Assembly: GCA_040437565.1 (NCBI GenBank)
Contig: JBDOQK010000054.1
Location: forward strand, 62,001-126,000
Source: Albugo candida
Taxonomy: Eukaryota; Oomycota; Peronosporomycetes; Albuginales
Direction: 5' to 3'
DNA length: 64,000 nt
The translations under genes and the position numbers were made by a program. Position 1 is the first letter of the stretch. Each line of letters begins with the position of its first letter. Under the pieces are notes generated by a model. It was not told the origin of the DNA. It searched no databases and saw nothing but the letters and a program-made list of their open reading frames with translations. Positions 24,937-34,943 of the stretch are shown here, piece after piece.

Positions 24937-26702
24937 ATGTTTAGCGATGGAATTAGTAGACAAAATTGCTCGCTGTTGACAGCAGTTTCAGATGAAAAAG
25001 AGAGTCTAAACGATAATACACGCATTACAATCCGCGGCATTCGAAATCTTGGCAATACATGTTACTTTAACGCCATTCTACAAGCACTGGCTGCATCACG
25101 TTCCTTTCAAGTGTACTTGGACGAACTGGTCACAAGAGCTTCATCTCGCATCCATGCTGTCAGCACAGCGTTACAAAGCTGCATGGAAGGTTCTCGTCGT
25201 TCAGCTGATGTCAACGTCGGACTCTGAATCCTTTTTTGTTTAGAATTACGACCAGTAGATGGGGAATTCCCAAAGCCTCTGATCCCGTCAGAGCTCAACA
25301 TGCAGCTCGCACTTCGAATTGGGAATTTTGGAAAGAGAAAACAACAGGTTTTGAATGCGCAAATCGCATTCAGATGCGCTCTGATAGCTATTCGTAGGAC
25401 TCCCAAGAAATTTTACATCTTTTATTGGGTCTTATACAAAGAGAGCAAACGACCGAATTGTACCCGGACCGTGGTCTGCGAGATATTGCATCGTTCTTAC
25501 GTGGAGGTTCATTGGAGGGTACTGGAGAGTTTTCTACATTGTCCCACTTGGGCTTTGAAGCGTATGAATCACTCCTTCCGGAAACACGTTCTCTGGAAGG
25601 ATCGATCAGTTATGAGCAATTCAGGCAAGCTGTAGAGACTTGTGAGCGGTGGATGCCGCTATGCGGGCTCGAAGGCAATTTTCTGCAATGTACGCGCTGT
25701 GGAACGAATCGGCCAGTGTCGAATCACCGATTCACAAGCATTTCCCTCGCACTGGGTACGTCATCCAATGTGGAGAACGTCACCCTTGATGCTTGTTTGC
25801 GGTATTATACTAGAGAAGAGCTTATTCCAGACGTCGAATGTGTGCATTGCAGTATCCACCAGGCGATCGAAAGCAGTCGTTCTCAGTACAAAGCGTTATT
25901 GACACAGTTGGAGAAGGGGAGCGGCTGGGATTCGAGTTCGAAGGAGCATACAACCACCTCTTCGCATTCTATTGAATCCGAAATCAAATTACACGACTGC
26001 CGGAATCGCTTACATACACTCCAACAATTGCTGGAATCCTCTGATCTCCATCAGCTCGACCTTAATCGTATCATGCCGCCGATCGATCGAGTCGTTTCCG
26101 AGTGTACCAAGTCGATGCGTTTCACACGATGTCCAGAGACATTCTGCTTTCATATCAACCGGAAAGTCTACCTCAATTGGGGTGGTACCAGCAAACTCGA
26201 CACTCATGTTTTATTTCCGCCTGAGATTGATTTGCGCCCATTCTGCTTCTTTGGAAAAACAACCATGTCCCTGCATTCTGCAATGGATCGCGCTCATTAC
26301 TTGTACGAAATCGTGGCGATGATCTCACATCATGGAAACGAGCATTCAGGACATTATATCGCATATCGAAGAGTCAAAAGCAGCCAATATTACACAGATC
26401 AATGGTTCTTTATATCCGACGATGTTGTGTATCGAGTCGGATACGATCAAGTCAGAGCTTCTCGCGCATATTTACTGTTTTACGAGCGGAAGGAATTAGA
26501 GTCTACTCGACACAACAAATTGAGTGGAAATAGCTCGTTTCTGAGCTCTTTGAATGGACAAGGAGCCGGAAATTTCACATTGAATCGAAGGGGCATTTGG
26601 GGCAGTGAAATGGCTCATGCGGAAACTGTCGTAGGGACAGATTTTGAAAGGACCGTGGAACGAGATCTTAGACTTGGAGCATGCGCGGACACTCCCAAGT
26701 AG
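24937..26702 (+). CDS. ubiquitin-specific protease, USP30-like
   Basis: Peptidase C19 deubiquitinase of 556 residues from three exons (24937-25198, 25244-25347, 25398-26702) with consistent phases. The Cys box is IRNLGNTCYFNAILQAL, the acidic/Gln element is QQDSQEILHLLLG, and the His box is HHGNEHSGHYIAYRR, followed by the terminal YLLFYE. A zinc-binding finger is visible as CTRCGTNRP and CVHC, with the spacing seen in the USP30 branch. All catalytic landmarks are present, so it should be active. USP30 acts on outer-membrane mitochondrial ubiquitin, but no N-terminal membrane anchor is obvious here, so the subfamily is tentative. The first intron has a weak donor (GTTCAGC), chosen because only that phase keeps exon 2 open. 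Confidence 0.85.
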
Positions 26703-26805
26703 GCTCGTTATCACGAGTGAATTGGTAGGTTTTAGCGTAAAATGAAGCACCGTTCTAGGATCGAACAAATGACGTGTTTGGCATTGGTATCATACTCAAC
26801 GTGTT

Positions 26806-27816
26806 TTACTGAACATTTCTCGCGGTCGATGTAAGGTTGATTTCTTCATCCGTGCTTGAAAACTGTCCCGAGGCGTTTTGTGCGGCAACACCGACTTCAG
26901 AAGACTGACCCGAAGACTGAGTAAGTTTTGGATTGAATATTTTGAATTGCGGTGCTGTTTCTTTCGGTCCGGTCTTTACTGTTTGCGCAGAGTAAGGATT
27001 GCTGTTATTGGCGGCAATCGGTACAGAAGGCGATTCCCATGAATTTGAGGGCGGTGGGGCTGTTACTTTGACGGCTTTCACATTGCCAAATTTTGCAGTA
27101 AGCGCCTCATTCCCCACGCTCGACCCGAAGCCATCTGCTTGGATAGGTCGTTGTGTTCTCGTGATTTTGGCAGTATTTCGTGGAATGGCGCAGTGCGAAG
27201 GAGCTGCATACAGGTTGTTAGACTGCATCGGAGGCGCATTCGGCACCTGGCCTGAATTAGTGTTGTACCCCAGATCAGTTGGCGGAGGAGCGATCTCTGG
27301 TTTCCGTTCCATTGGATCGCTGCTTGGTGTGATTCCTGGTGGTAGATATGCAGCAGCTTCATTAGGATCTTCATGCCGAAACTGAAGTGGAAGAAGAAAC
27401 TGTCGAATATAATCGCCTTTTGCAACCTCATAAGCGGTTTGCCGTGTGTTATTACGAATGGCCGGGTTTGCACCACGATTAATGAGATACTTTACAGCTT
27501 CCTCGTGACTCTGCGACGCCGCTAGATGTAGTGTCGTATTTCCTCTTGGCCCAATCGCATTCACATCGACACCGCGATCAAGTAAGCACTCTATCATTCG
27601 AATTCGACCGTGATATGCAGCGGTATGAACTGGCAAATAACCAGCGGGATTAAGTGCGTTTATCAAATCAAGTTGAGAGTCATCCAATAAGCGCATAAAT
27701 TTTTCATCGATGCCTTCTTCAATGGACGCATGAAGTTGCTCTTCAGGGCTCGATGTCGGCGCTAAAATATCCCCCAGATTCTTCACGTTTAATTTGTCTG
27801 CGAGAAAGCTAAACAT
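26806..27816 (-). CDS. ankyrin-repeat protein with proline-rich tail
   Basis: Single-exon gene of 336 residues facing the USP gene tail to tail, 104 bases away. Residues about 50-150 form three ankyrin repeats, with the consensus pieces GYLPVHTAAYHGR, GNTTLHLAASQSHEEAVKYL and NPAIRNNTRQTAYEVAK. The remaining 180 residues are low-complexity, rich in Pro, Ser, Asn and Gln, and look disordered. There is no signal peptide or membrane helix, so a cytoplasmic adaptor is the natural reading. No enzymatic domain or named orthologue is recognisable. Confidence 0.8.
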   Translation of the reverse strand: MFSFLADKLNVKNLGDILAPTSSPEEQLHASIEEGIDEKFMRLLDDSQLDLINALNPAGYLPVHTAAYHGRIRMIECLLDRGVDVNAIGPRGNTTLHLAASQSHEEAVKYLINRGANPAIRNNTRQTAYEVAKGDYIRQFLLPLQFRHEDPNEAAAYLPPGITPSSDPMERKPEIAPPPTDLGYNTNSGQVPNAPPMQSNNLYAAPSHCAIPRNTAKITRTQRPIQADGFGSSVGNEALTAKFGNVKAVKVTAPPPSNSWESPSVPIAANNSNPYSAQTVKTGPKETAPQFKIFNPKLTQSSGQSSEVGVAAQNASGQFSSTDEEINLTSTARNVQ

Positions 27817-28429
27817 GGTATTAATGACCTATTCGTGCAGAGCGAATGCCATTGGACGAAATACGATAAATTATATCCAATCCGATGACACTAGCATGAA
27901 GCTAGTCATGGAAGAATTTGAAGGGATAAACAAGGCTTTGCCAGGTCGTTGCTGTGAGAAGCTTAATATTAGATTATCTCCTAGTTGCAGTGATCTCATT
28001 GTGCCACACTGAAAATTACATCAAAAAGCACTTTGCATCCTATCCCCACGCACTCTATAAAGCGCCTACAAGCAGTTCCATTCGTGAATCTATAAAAACG
28101 CATTGAGTGTACGTCAGTGCAGCCTGGCGAAAGTACGTGGAGGAAAGGCACTCCAAAAATTTGCATATTAAGGATGTCTGCATACAAATTGTCTGTAAAT
28201 GTATAGAGCGCTACTAAAGTAAATTACACACATTCTCGCCCTAATTCTTATTGGTTGAATCACACATGCGCCAGTCTGATCTCGACCATTTTTTTGTATG
28301 GAACGCCAGCAGCTGGCACCAGAAAATACAGCAGGTTCCGAGAAACAAGCACGCTTACATGGATGCATACCCAAACATCGTGGAATGCAGAGATCATGCT
28401 GGAGCTGAGAAACGTGAGTTTTCTTTGCT
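27817..28429. other. intergenic stretch, no supportable gene
   Basis: Only short overlapping frames on both strands are present, none with recognisable content. The right end borders the conserved upstream block of the first secreted-protein gene. Confidence 0.5.
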
Positions 28430-28466
28430 GTGTTTTCTCTTCGCTCTATGCAGATAACGCTATTTA
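28430..28466 (+). promoter_or_regulatory. conserved upstream block, copy A
   Basis: The sequence starting GTGTTTTCTCTTCGCTCTAT and continuing GCAGATAAC is related to blocks in front of the two paralogous secreted-protein genes and begins 145 bases before the ATG. It is the most diverged of the three copies. Function is inferred from conservation and spacing. Confidence 0.5.
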
Positions 28467-28493
28467 ACTGCGAAAGCACTCCTTACCAACATT

Positions 28494-28509
28494 CCCATTT
28501 CCAAATTTC
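28494..28509 (+). promoter_or_regulatory. initiator-like core promoter motif
   Basis: CCCATTTCCAAATTTC lies 66-81 bases before the ATG and resembles the oomycete initiator plus flanking promoter region (CATTYYNCAWTTT-type). Transcription probably starts in or near it. Confidence 0.4.
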
Positions 28510-28574
28510 TGTCTTCTTCAACAGACCAACTACAAACACTCTCGACACATTTGTCCGAGTAACGACTATCAATC

Positions 28575-29454
28575 ATGCAGATCAAATGGATTGTCTCCCT
28601 TGTAACTGCTGCAGTCGCGTACAGTGAGTATGTGAATGGCAATGGCGAAGATTGTCACACACCCGATCACGGTGACCCAGTCCCAGGTCCGCCTGGTTCT
28701 AACCCACCTGCTCCTGTGGTCACGCCTCCAAAATCAACTCCCCCCGGTGGTCAGCCTGTTCCACCCGTGGTCACGCCCCCAAAATCAACTTCGCCCGGTG
28801 ATCAGCCTGTTCCACCCGTGGTCACGCCTCCAAAATCAACTCCCCCCGGTGATCAGCCTGTTCCACCCGTGGTCACGCCNNNNNNNNNNNNNNNNNNNNN
28901 NNNNNNNNNNNNNNNNNNNNNNNNNNNNNNNNNNNNNNNNNNNNNNNNNNNNNNNNNNNNNNNNNNNNNNNNNNNNNNNTGGAGGAGGAAAGGGTGGCGG
29001 TGTAGGAGGAGAAAGTGGTGGTGATCAACCAGGAGGAGGAAGTGGAGGTGGTAGTGGAGGTGGCAGTGGAGGAGGAAAGGGTGGCGGTGTAGGAGGAGAA
29101 AGTGGTGGTGATCAACCAGGAGGTGGAAGTGGTGGAGGAAGTGGTGGAGGAAGTGGAGGTGGTAGTGGAGAAGGAGGTGGAGGTGGAGCTGTGTGCCCAC
29201 CTAATAGTCACTTTGTCAATGTTTGTACCAGCGATGACTGTTTGATGGTCAGCGTTGCAAATAAAGGTACTTTTCCAGTTCTTAATTCACAAGGAAATGT
29301 GTGCTCCGGTAGTGCCACTACAGGTGCTTGCCCCAAGGCAGGAGCCTACGGCGCTGGCGATCCTAACGGTACAATTACGAAGCTTGAAAAAAGCTCATGC
29401 TGCATATTAATGCCTTCCGGTGCATATGGTTGTGGAGAGTGCCCTCCGATGTAA
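28575..29454 (+). CDS. secreted Pro/Gly-rich protein with conserved cysteine domain, paralogue A
   Basis: A signal peptide (MQIKWIVSLVTAAVA) is followed by a proline-rich tandem repeat of about 17 residues (VVTPPKSTPPGDQPVPP, at least three units). A sequencing gap comes next, then a glycine-rich repeat (GGDQPGGGSGGGSGGG), then a C-terminal cysteine domain: C-x9-C-x4-CLMVSVANKGTF, VCSGSATTGACPKAGAYG, and CC with a final C near the end. The domain recurs in the genes at 39703-40293 and 51137-52177. The frame left of the gap differs from that on the right, but the gap length is arbitrary, so this says nothing about integrity. A wall-associated or secreted structural protein, or a candidate effector, is plausible; no known family was recognised. 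Confidence 0.75.
28880..28979. other. assembly gap inside repeat-rich coding sequence
   Basis: 100 N fall between the proline-rich and glycine-rich repeats of paralogue A. Unlike most gaps here, no duplicated flank is seen, so real sequence is missing. Confidence 0.85.
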
Positions 29455-31224
29455 TGATCCAATTATGGAAGTCCTTGCAATGGAGGCACAAGCATTCAAC
29501 AAGTACATGTTTGAGAATAGTTGTTGCGTATTTTCATAATGAAAGAATTTTTTCTGTTCCATTGTTTCTTTGTTTATGGTCATATTGCTCACGCTTCAAC
29601 ACCTCCTTCACATTGTCAGTTGCCCATTGCGAGTAGTGAGCTTTACTAGTTCAAAACTGCATTCCGGATTGTTTCCTCTAGTTTTCGCTCAGCCAGTTTT
29701 GTAATATCGCGCTCTAGTCGTGGAGCCCGAAAACAGATCAAAACCATAGACGATATATGGGCTCATAAAATGCCGTGATGTCTCAGACAAGGAAGGGTCA
29801 ATCATGCCCCGGCACTACGTTATTCCTTTATATGCATTGTGATCTGAACGTCTGGGAAGATGCCTCAATGCCATGTCCAAGTGGGAGTGGAAAGCTTTCC
29901 ACCTGTGCTCGAAGGATCCGTTGACATAATCAAAAGGTAATTATACTATAATCTATTCGCAAAATAACATTAAATAGCATTACCACCTTGTAATGATCTA
30001 GCGTGGATGTATGGACGAGATTACGAATTCGAAATGAGAAATGACTGATCGAAGTGGTCAAACAGATTGAATTCTTATCTCAGACAACGAATCGATCATT
30101 GTCAATTGTCAGCATGGCTTCCTTTCCATGCTTATGTGTTGATATGCATGTGCTGGTGTCATGGGATTGGTGTTTTAGCGAGCAAATATCGTGAATTAGG
30201 TATCGAGCATCCAGCAACAAAAAGAGAGCACGAAATGCAAGAAATCAGCGTTGTGTTGATAGTCAATGCAGTGCTTATGTCGGGTGACTGCATTCACCTG
30301 GTCGTACGACTGCCTCGCAAGTACCAAACGTAAGCTACAGATGTCACCGTAATAACGACTAGTTTTGGAATTGTCAGACAAAATAATGACAATTATCATC
30401 GCTTCAAAAGATGCATGGTTTTCGCCTGTTGTCATCGCGGGCACAATGAAGTATCATCATCCTAAGACGAATCCGAAAGAAACTATTGTTGTCACGTAAG
30501 AGCGACTTGAAGGCATCTCCCCAGAGAACACTTCTGAACTTGTGATTTCTGTGATAATCCAACTTTAGGAATGAAACGAACTGTTGTATGTATACACCAC
30601 AGCAGCTGAGTGACTTTACAACGCATCAACAAACCCATTGTTCTCCAGTTGTGCTTTCCCACTGCACTATTTCCCATGACGACGTATTTATCCAAAGAGA
30701 GGCTGGTGAGTTAAAGTTGTGGTTTTTGAATGCATCGTGATACTGGTGGGTACCAATATTCGACCACGGCCAGTCTATTCACGTCAAAGCCAATGCAGCG
30801 AATTAGCCTAAAAATGCTGGTCACGGGGTGAGATTACATTGGCTGGTGATAGTACTCGCTGCATGTGCGAGCTGTATACAATTTAGCGAGAACGATTATA
30901 TCTCAAGCGATCAGTCTCCATGATCTTCATCATTTCGGCATGTCGGCCGCACTCTAGGAGGTTTATGGACGATCTTATCCCAGTCTCCCATTGATCGAAC
31001 AATTGACTTGGATATATCCTGAAGTGAATTCGACCGAGCTCGTGCAGACCTGCAGCCATAAGCCAGGTGTATTTTCGAAAAGTGCACCGAGTAAATCGAA
31101 CAATACCTTGCCCTCGCAGTGTGAGCATTCGCTGAATGCTTTGACACATTGGCCAAGATGGGTCCCATCTATGCTCGTGTGATAACGGTAAGTCTCAATG
31201 TACCGCATTGAATGACTTTTAATC
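29455..31224. other. gene-poor stretch with short coding-like fragments
   Basis: Contains short coding-like pieces that do not assemble into a gene. One is a 40-codon two-exon frame at 29860-30044 (starting MPQCHVQVGVESFPP, intron 29937-30001). Another is a frame at 30067-30333 containing VVLIVNAVLMSGDCIHLVV. A third is a piece ending KMGPIYARVIT just before a GTAAGT donor near 31190. They could be exons of an unrecognised gene or remains of one. Confidence 0.3.
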
Positions 31225-31569
31225 ATGATAAATAATGCAAAAGACTATCGCATGATTCCCTATGTACGAGTCGTAGGCACCGACCAAATCTCAGGCTTTA
31301 TAACAAGGGATAATCAGCAAGAATCGTGCGCAACTTGCACTGAATATAGCTTTGACCGCTGTGTCAACTGTGAGTGCATACAGATCGTCAGAAATGAATT
31401 GCTGGATGCACATTTTGAGCTATTGAAAATTGATCGCTCGGATACAACGGGACTCGAACGATGCATGCACGCTGCGCGATACACAGAGTCATTTTGGAAG
31501 AGAGAGCTAAATAAGGATTTTGTTTCACTCGCTTGGGGAGGGTTTCGTTGGAAATCAAGAAGAAAATAA
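31225..31569 (+). CDS. hypothetical protein, 114 residues
   Basis: ATG-initiated frame of 114 codons with a protein-like composition, including a cysteine cluster (CATC...CVNCEC), an acidic helix and a basic end (GGFRWKSRRK). It may be the last exon of a gene whose earlier part ends at the GTAAGT donor near 31190. No family is recognised. The 3' part is duplicated across the adjacent gap. Confidence 0.35.
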   Translation: MINNAKDYRMIPYVRVVGTDQISGFITRDNQQESCATCTEYSFDRCVNCECIQIVRNELLDAHFELLKIDRSDTTGLERCMHAARYTESFWKRELNKDFVSLAWGGFRWKSRRK

Positions 31570-32088
31570 TTACTTCCTGACTACAAATGCCCGACACAAG
31601 TGAATGATTGTAAAAGAATTGATAGCTAATCGCAGTTTGAACGATACATAGCTTTCACAGCATAATTTTCATTGGNNNNNNNNNNNNNNNNNNNNNNNNN
31701 NNNNNNNNNNNNNNNNNNNNNNNNNNNNNNNNNNNNNNNNNNNNNNNNNNNNNNNNNNNNNNNNNNNNNNNNNNNGTCAACTGTGAGTGCATACAGATCG
31801 TCAGAAATGAATTGCTGGATGCACATTTTGAGCTATTGAAAATTGATCGCTCGGATACAACGGGACTCGAACGATGCATGCACGCTGCGCGATACACAGA
31901 GTCATTTTGGAAGAGAGAGCTAAATAAGGATTTTGTTTCACTCGCTTGGGGAGGGTTTCGTTGGAAATCAAGAAGAAAATAATTACTTCCTGACTACAAA
32001 TGCCCGACACAAGTGAATGATTGTAAAAGAATTGATAGCTAATCGCAGTTTGAACGATACATAGCTTTCACAGCATAATTTTCATTGG
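31363..32088. repeat. assembly gap with duplicated flanks (313 bases)
   Basis: Bases 31363-31675 recur as 31776-32088 around 100 N. Confidence 0.9.
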
Positions 32089-33720
32089 TGGGGTTTGAAC
32101 CCTCAGCATGACGGTCCCGACTTCATCCGAGTTTATTTTTCACTACACATTCAAGATCACTGTCAATACAGAAGTATATGTAATCATTGTAATAAATAAT
32201 GTGGCAAGAGGATAATTGAAAAAAGAGGAAGAACGCTTTAACTACCATACTCAATCTTTAGACTAATTAGATTGCACGCCAAATGCAAGCAAATTCAATC
32301 ATGTTTGAACTTTGTAGGCTGTACGTGTTGTGGGCCTTCTAAATGTCAAAACCCTGATAAAGCATGCTAGTCCCAATTGGTATATCTTTCACACGAATTC
32401 ATGCTGTAACGATGCATTGATTAGCTTCCGGACTACAGGCTGGTACTGACGCTCACGGAATCTCCTTCATCGATTACATGCGCTATAATTGTTCTCATTT
32501 AGTGACCTTCGCACCGCTGCACGGATGCGGCTGATAATTGTGATACCTAATGCATATGGTGTATTCGTTTTCAAGAGCGCCAAGTACTTTCTCCCTATAT
32601 TTGCCACTGACGCACAAGACAACGCACAGTCTTAGTGTATTTGACGGTCAGGTTTACCTCTTGAAATGTATCGATCATAATTCCCATTGGATGCGAAGCA
32701 TTATGGAGTCTTTTATTGTGAAGAGTGTCAAGGAATTCTACGAATGACTTATACATTGCATGTATGCGGGTATCTGATAGAAGACGTAATATCGGGCGAG
32801 TAGAGATTTCAGTGCTTCTGTGGTCCTTGGGGGCTAGACTAATATGCTGTCAAGAAGGCTTTGCCAAGCTGTATGATCCGTCCACTTCAGTTCAGCTTAA
32901 CGACATCATTAGCGCCACTTATCCTTTGAGCAATCGTATATGAATCGTATATGACATCTTGATAGCTCAATTAGCTGGTCTTGGGGACGTCTTCGGATAT
33001 CATACGCTTTATCGAATTGTTCACCACGATCGGTGAGTCGGATGATCGGCATTATTTGCAGGTTCAGCTCACTGAATCGGATCTTGGCAAGTGATAGGGA
33101 TTATGCTTGTGATACTCCAGCTCCTAGCCCGAAACTGGGCTCATTTGAAATGATGCCTACACTTCGAAAATATTAAAAATCTTTTTCTGGCTAATAGACC
33201 GATGTTTTGTCCTGATGAACCTTGTGTGCCAGAGCTCACAACGTCTCAGCTCTGCTCTGCCGGTATGCATCTAGTGATCCTCCATCTGTACATCTTCACG
33301 TAAAATTCCTTGCATGTCCTGTCCCCTGCAGCGCACTCACGCGATGCTCCTTTCCTTCCTGATCATCCTTTGACCGTACCGTCAGAACAGTACCCGTAGT
33401 GCTACATGTGCGGTTAATTGCAAGAAATCATCCACCTTCGTTCGGGACCTCTGTGACACGCAGTTGACGGATGGCATCGAATTTCTCTCCGTTTTGTCCA
33501 TGCGGCATCGCGATGCACAACCGTAAAACTTTTTACCTTCATTAGTGGTACACAGTACCATTAATGGTCTTTCTATCGAATTCAACCAATGTCTCTTCCT
33601 GTTGGCAAAGAGAAGCCAATCGAAGCTCGCTTGCCATATATATCAATACCGCTCTACAGCCACAATTCTCTATACCGGAAAGCCTGAAATCACGAATGAT
33701 TGCTCTATTTCAGTAAAGTC
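32089..33720. other. intergenic stretch, no supportable gene
   Basis: No open frame longer than about 75 codons, none with recognisable content. A T-arm-like sequence at 32090 does not fold into a tRNA. Confidence 0.5.
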
Positions 33721-33739
33721 AACACTTACAATTACAATG

Positions 33740-34110
33740 CTCTATACACATCAAATATTTGACGCTCCATGCCGCTGAGGCTTTTTAGCTACAACTAAAC
33801 TGCTCTAATGCAAAAAGCCTAGCATCCACAAATTCAAAGCTCTATATCGAGGCATGAATCGACGCTCAATTCCATCAGCATATACAATATAAGTACGTGT
33901 GCTATTGAGCATAAAGGGTAGCATCCACAAATTCAAAGATCTAAACTCAGGTCTCATATCTGACGCTCTATACCACACAGCATGGCAATTACAACTACAT
34001 TACTCTAGTTATTGGGTCCAGTATCCACAAATTCAAAGCTCTAGACACAGACATGATTTTCGACGCTCCTTTCCATCAGCATAATAAATACAAGTCCATG
34101 ATACAGCAAC
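33740..34110 (+). repeat. degenerate ~100-base minisatellite, about four units
   Basis: The unit begins AGCATCCACAAATTCAAAG(C)TCTA, then contains GACGCTC about 50 bases on, then CATCAGCATA. Clear units start at 33821, 33920 and 34020 (periods 99 and 100). A weaker copy precedes them, recognisable by its GACGCTC near 33760. Units differ by many substitutions, so the array is old. It ends about 240 bases before the knottin/PAN gene. Confidence 0.8.
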
Positions 34111-34346
34111 TCGATACAACTTTATCTTTTAGTATTTCATTCAACATTCCGATACAGCGCTTCTACAAGAAAACCTAGGTTTCATGGGTTCAATGCTCTA
34201 TTCTCAAGCCCTGCAAGTACGACACAATGCTCTATGGTTTGAATTAGACAATGCTTTATGGAGCATACAGCGCAACTCTACGCACTAATCACACGTTTCT
34301 TTCAAGTCGGAATCATTCATTCTTCAATTTTCTCCATTCTACTACA

Positions 34347-34943
34347 ATGCATTCCAAGTCTCTTCAGATAGCGTTCCACCTCTTCGCGCTTTATCATCAA
34401 GTGCTAGGCAGTATCATGTCTTATTACGAACAAGACACTGTCAACGATCAGAATACCATCACCCTCTCAGCTGACAGTCCAATGACATGCACTCAACTAC
34501 TTCAAGCTGGTTTCAAGAACGCAAACATGTTTACACTAGTCAATGCCAATTGGGGTGTTACATGCTACTTCAAGAATAATCCAATACCAGTGGCCTTGAA
34601 ATCAATGGGCGGTGTTCAGGTGCATGTTCGCATGGATACTCCTGCGGATCCAAATTCGTGTGCGCCTGTCGGGTCACCTTGTGCGAATGACGAATGTTGC
34701 GGTTCCAGTCAATGTAGTGGATTCAGCAACAAGTGTAACGCACCAGCTTCTGTCTTGGTTGACGTAGACTTTGGTGGAGAATGGTACAACAGGGTCCAGG
34801 TTCCCGACTCAGATACTTGTCGAAATGCCTGCTATTCAGACCAACAGTGTTTGTATCACGTATATTACCAGAATTTCTGTTATCTGAAGAACGACATAAC
34901 AAACGCCACTAGTAGCGGTGGCAGATATTCTTGGTTCAAGTAG
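34347..34943 (+). CDS. secreted protein with knottin-like motif and PAN/apple-like domain
   Basis: 198 residues starting MHSKSLQIAFHLFALYHQVLG, a plausible signal peptide. The start was chosen over an upstream in-frame non-ATG codon because it places this peptide at the N terminus. A middle segment has the inhibitor-cystine-knot spacing C-x6-C-x4-CC-x4-C-x6-C (CAPVGSPCANDECC, then GSSQC, then SGFSNKC). The C-terminal part resembles a PAN/apple domain: VDFGGEWYNRVQVPDSDTC, NACYSDQQCLYHVYY and NFCYLKND. PAN domains bind carbohydrate or protein, and in oomycetes they occur in cell-wall and plant-lectin-like adhesins. It probably acts outside the cell. The combination is unusual and the domain calls rest on cysteine spacing. 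Confidence 0.75.
   Translation: MHSKSLQIAFHLFALYHQVLGSIMSYYEQDTVNDQNTITLSADSPMTCTQLLQAGFKNANMFTLVNANWGVTCYFKNNPIPVALKSMGGVQVHVRMDTPADPNSCAPVGSPCANDECCGSSQCSGFSNKCNAPASVLVDVDFGGEWYNRVQVPDSDTCRNACYSDQQCLYHVYYQNFCYLKNDITNATSSGGRYSWFK

Noticed and set aside
28853-29211. Long minus-strand frames rich in His, Leu, Ser and Thr
   Set aside because: They are antisense shadows of the Gly/Pro-rich repeats of paralogue A; simple repeats keep all frames open.
32088-32165. tRNA-like T-arm (GGTTTGAACCC on the plus strand)
   Set aside because: Read on the minus strand the T loop fits, but the T stem has a mismatch, the acceptor ends do not pair, and no anticodon arm can be placed at the right distance.
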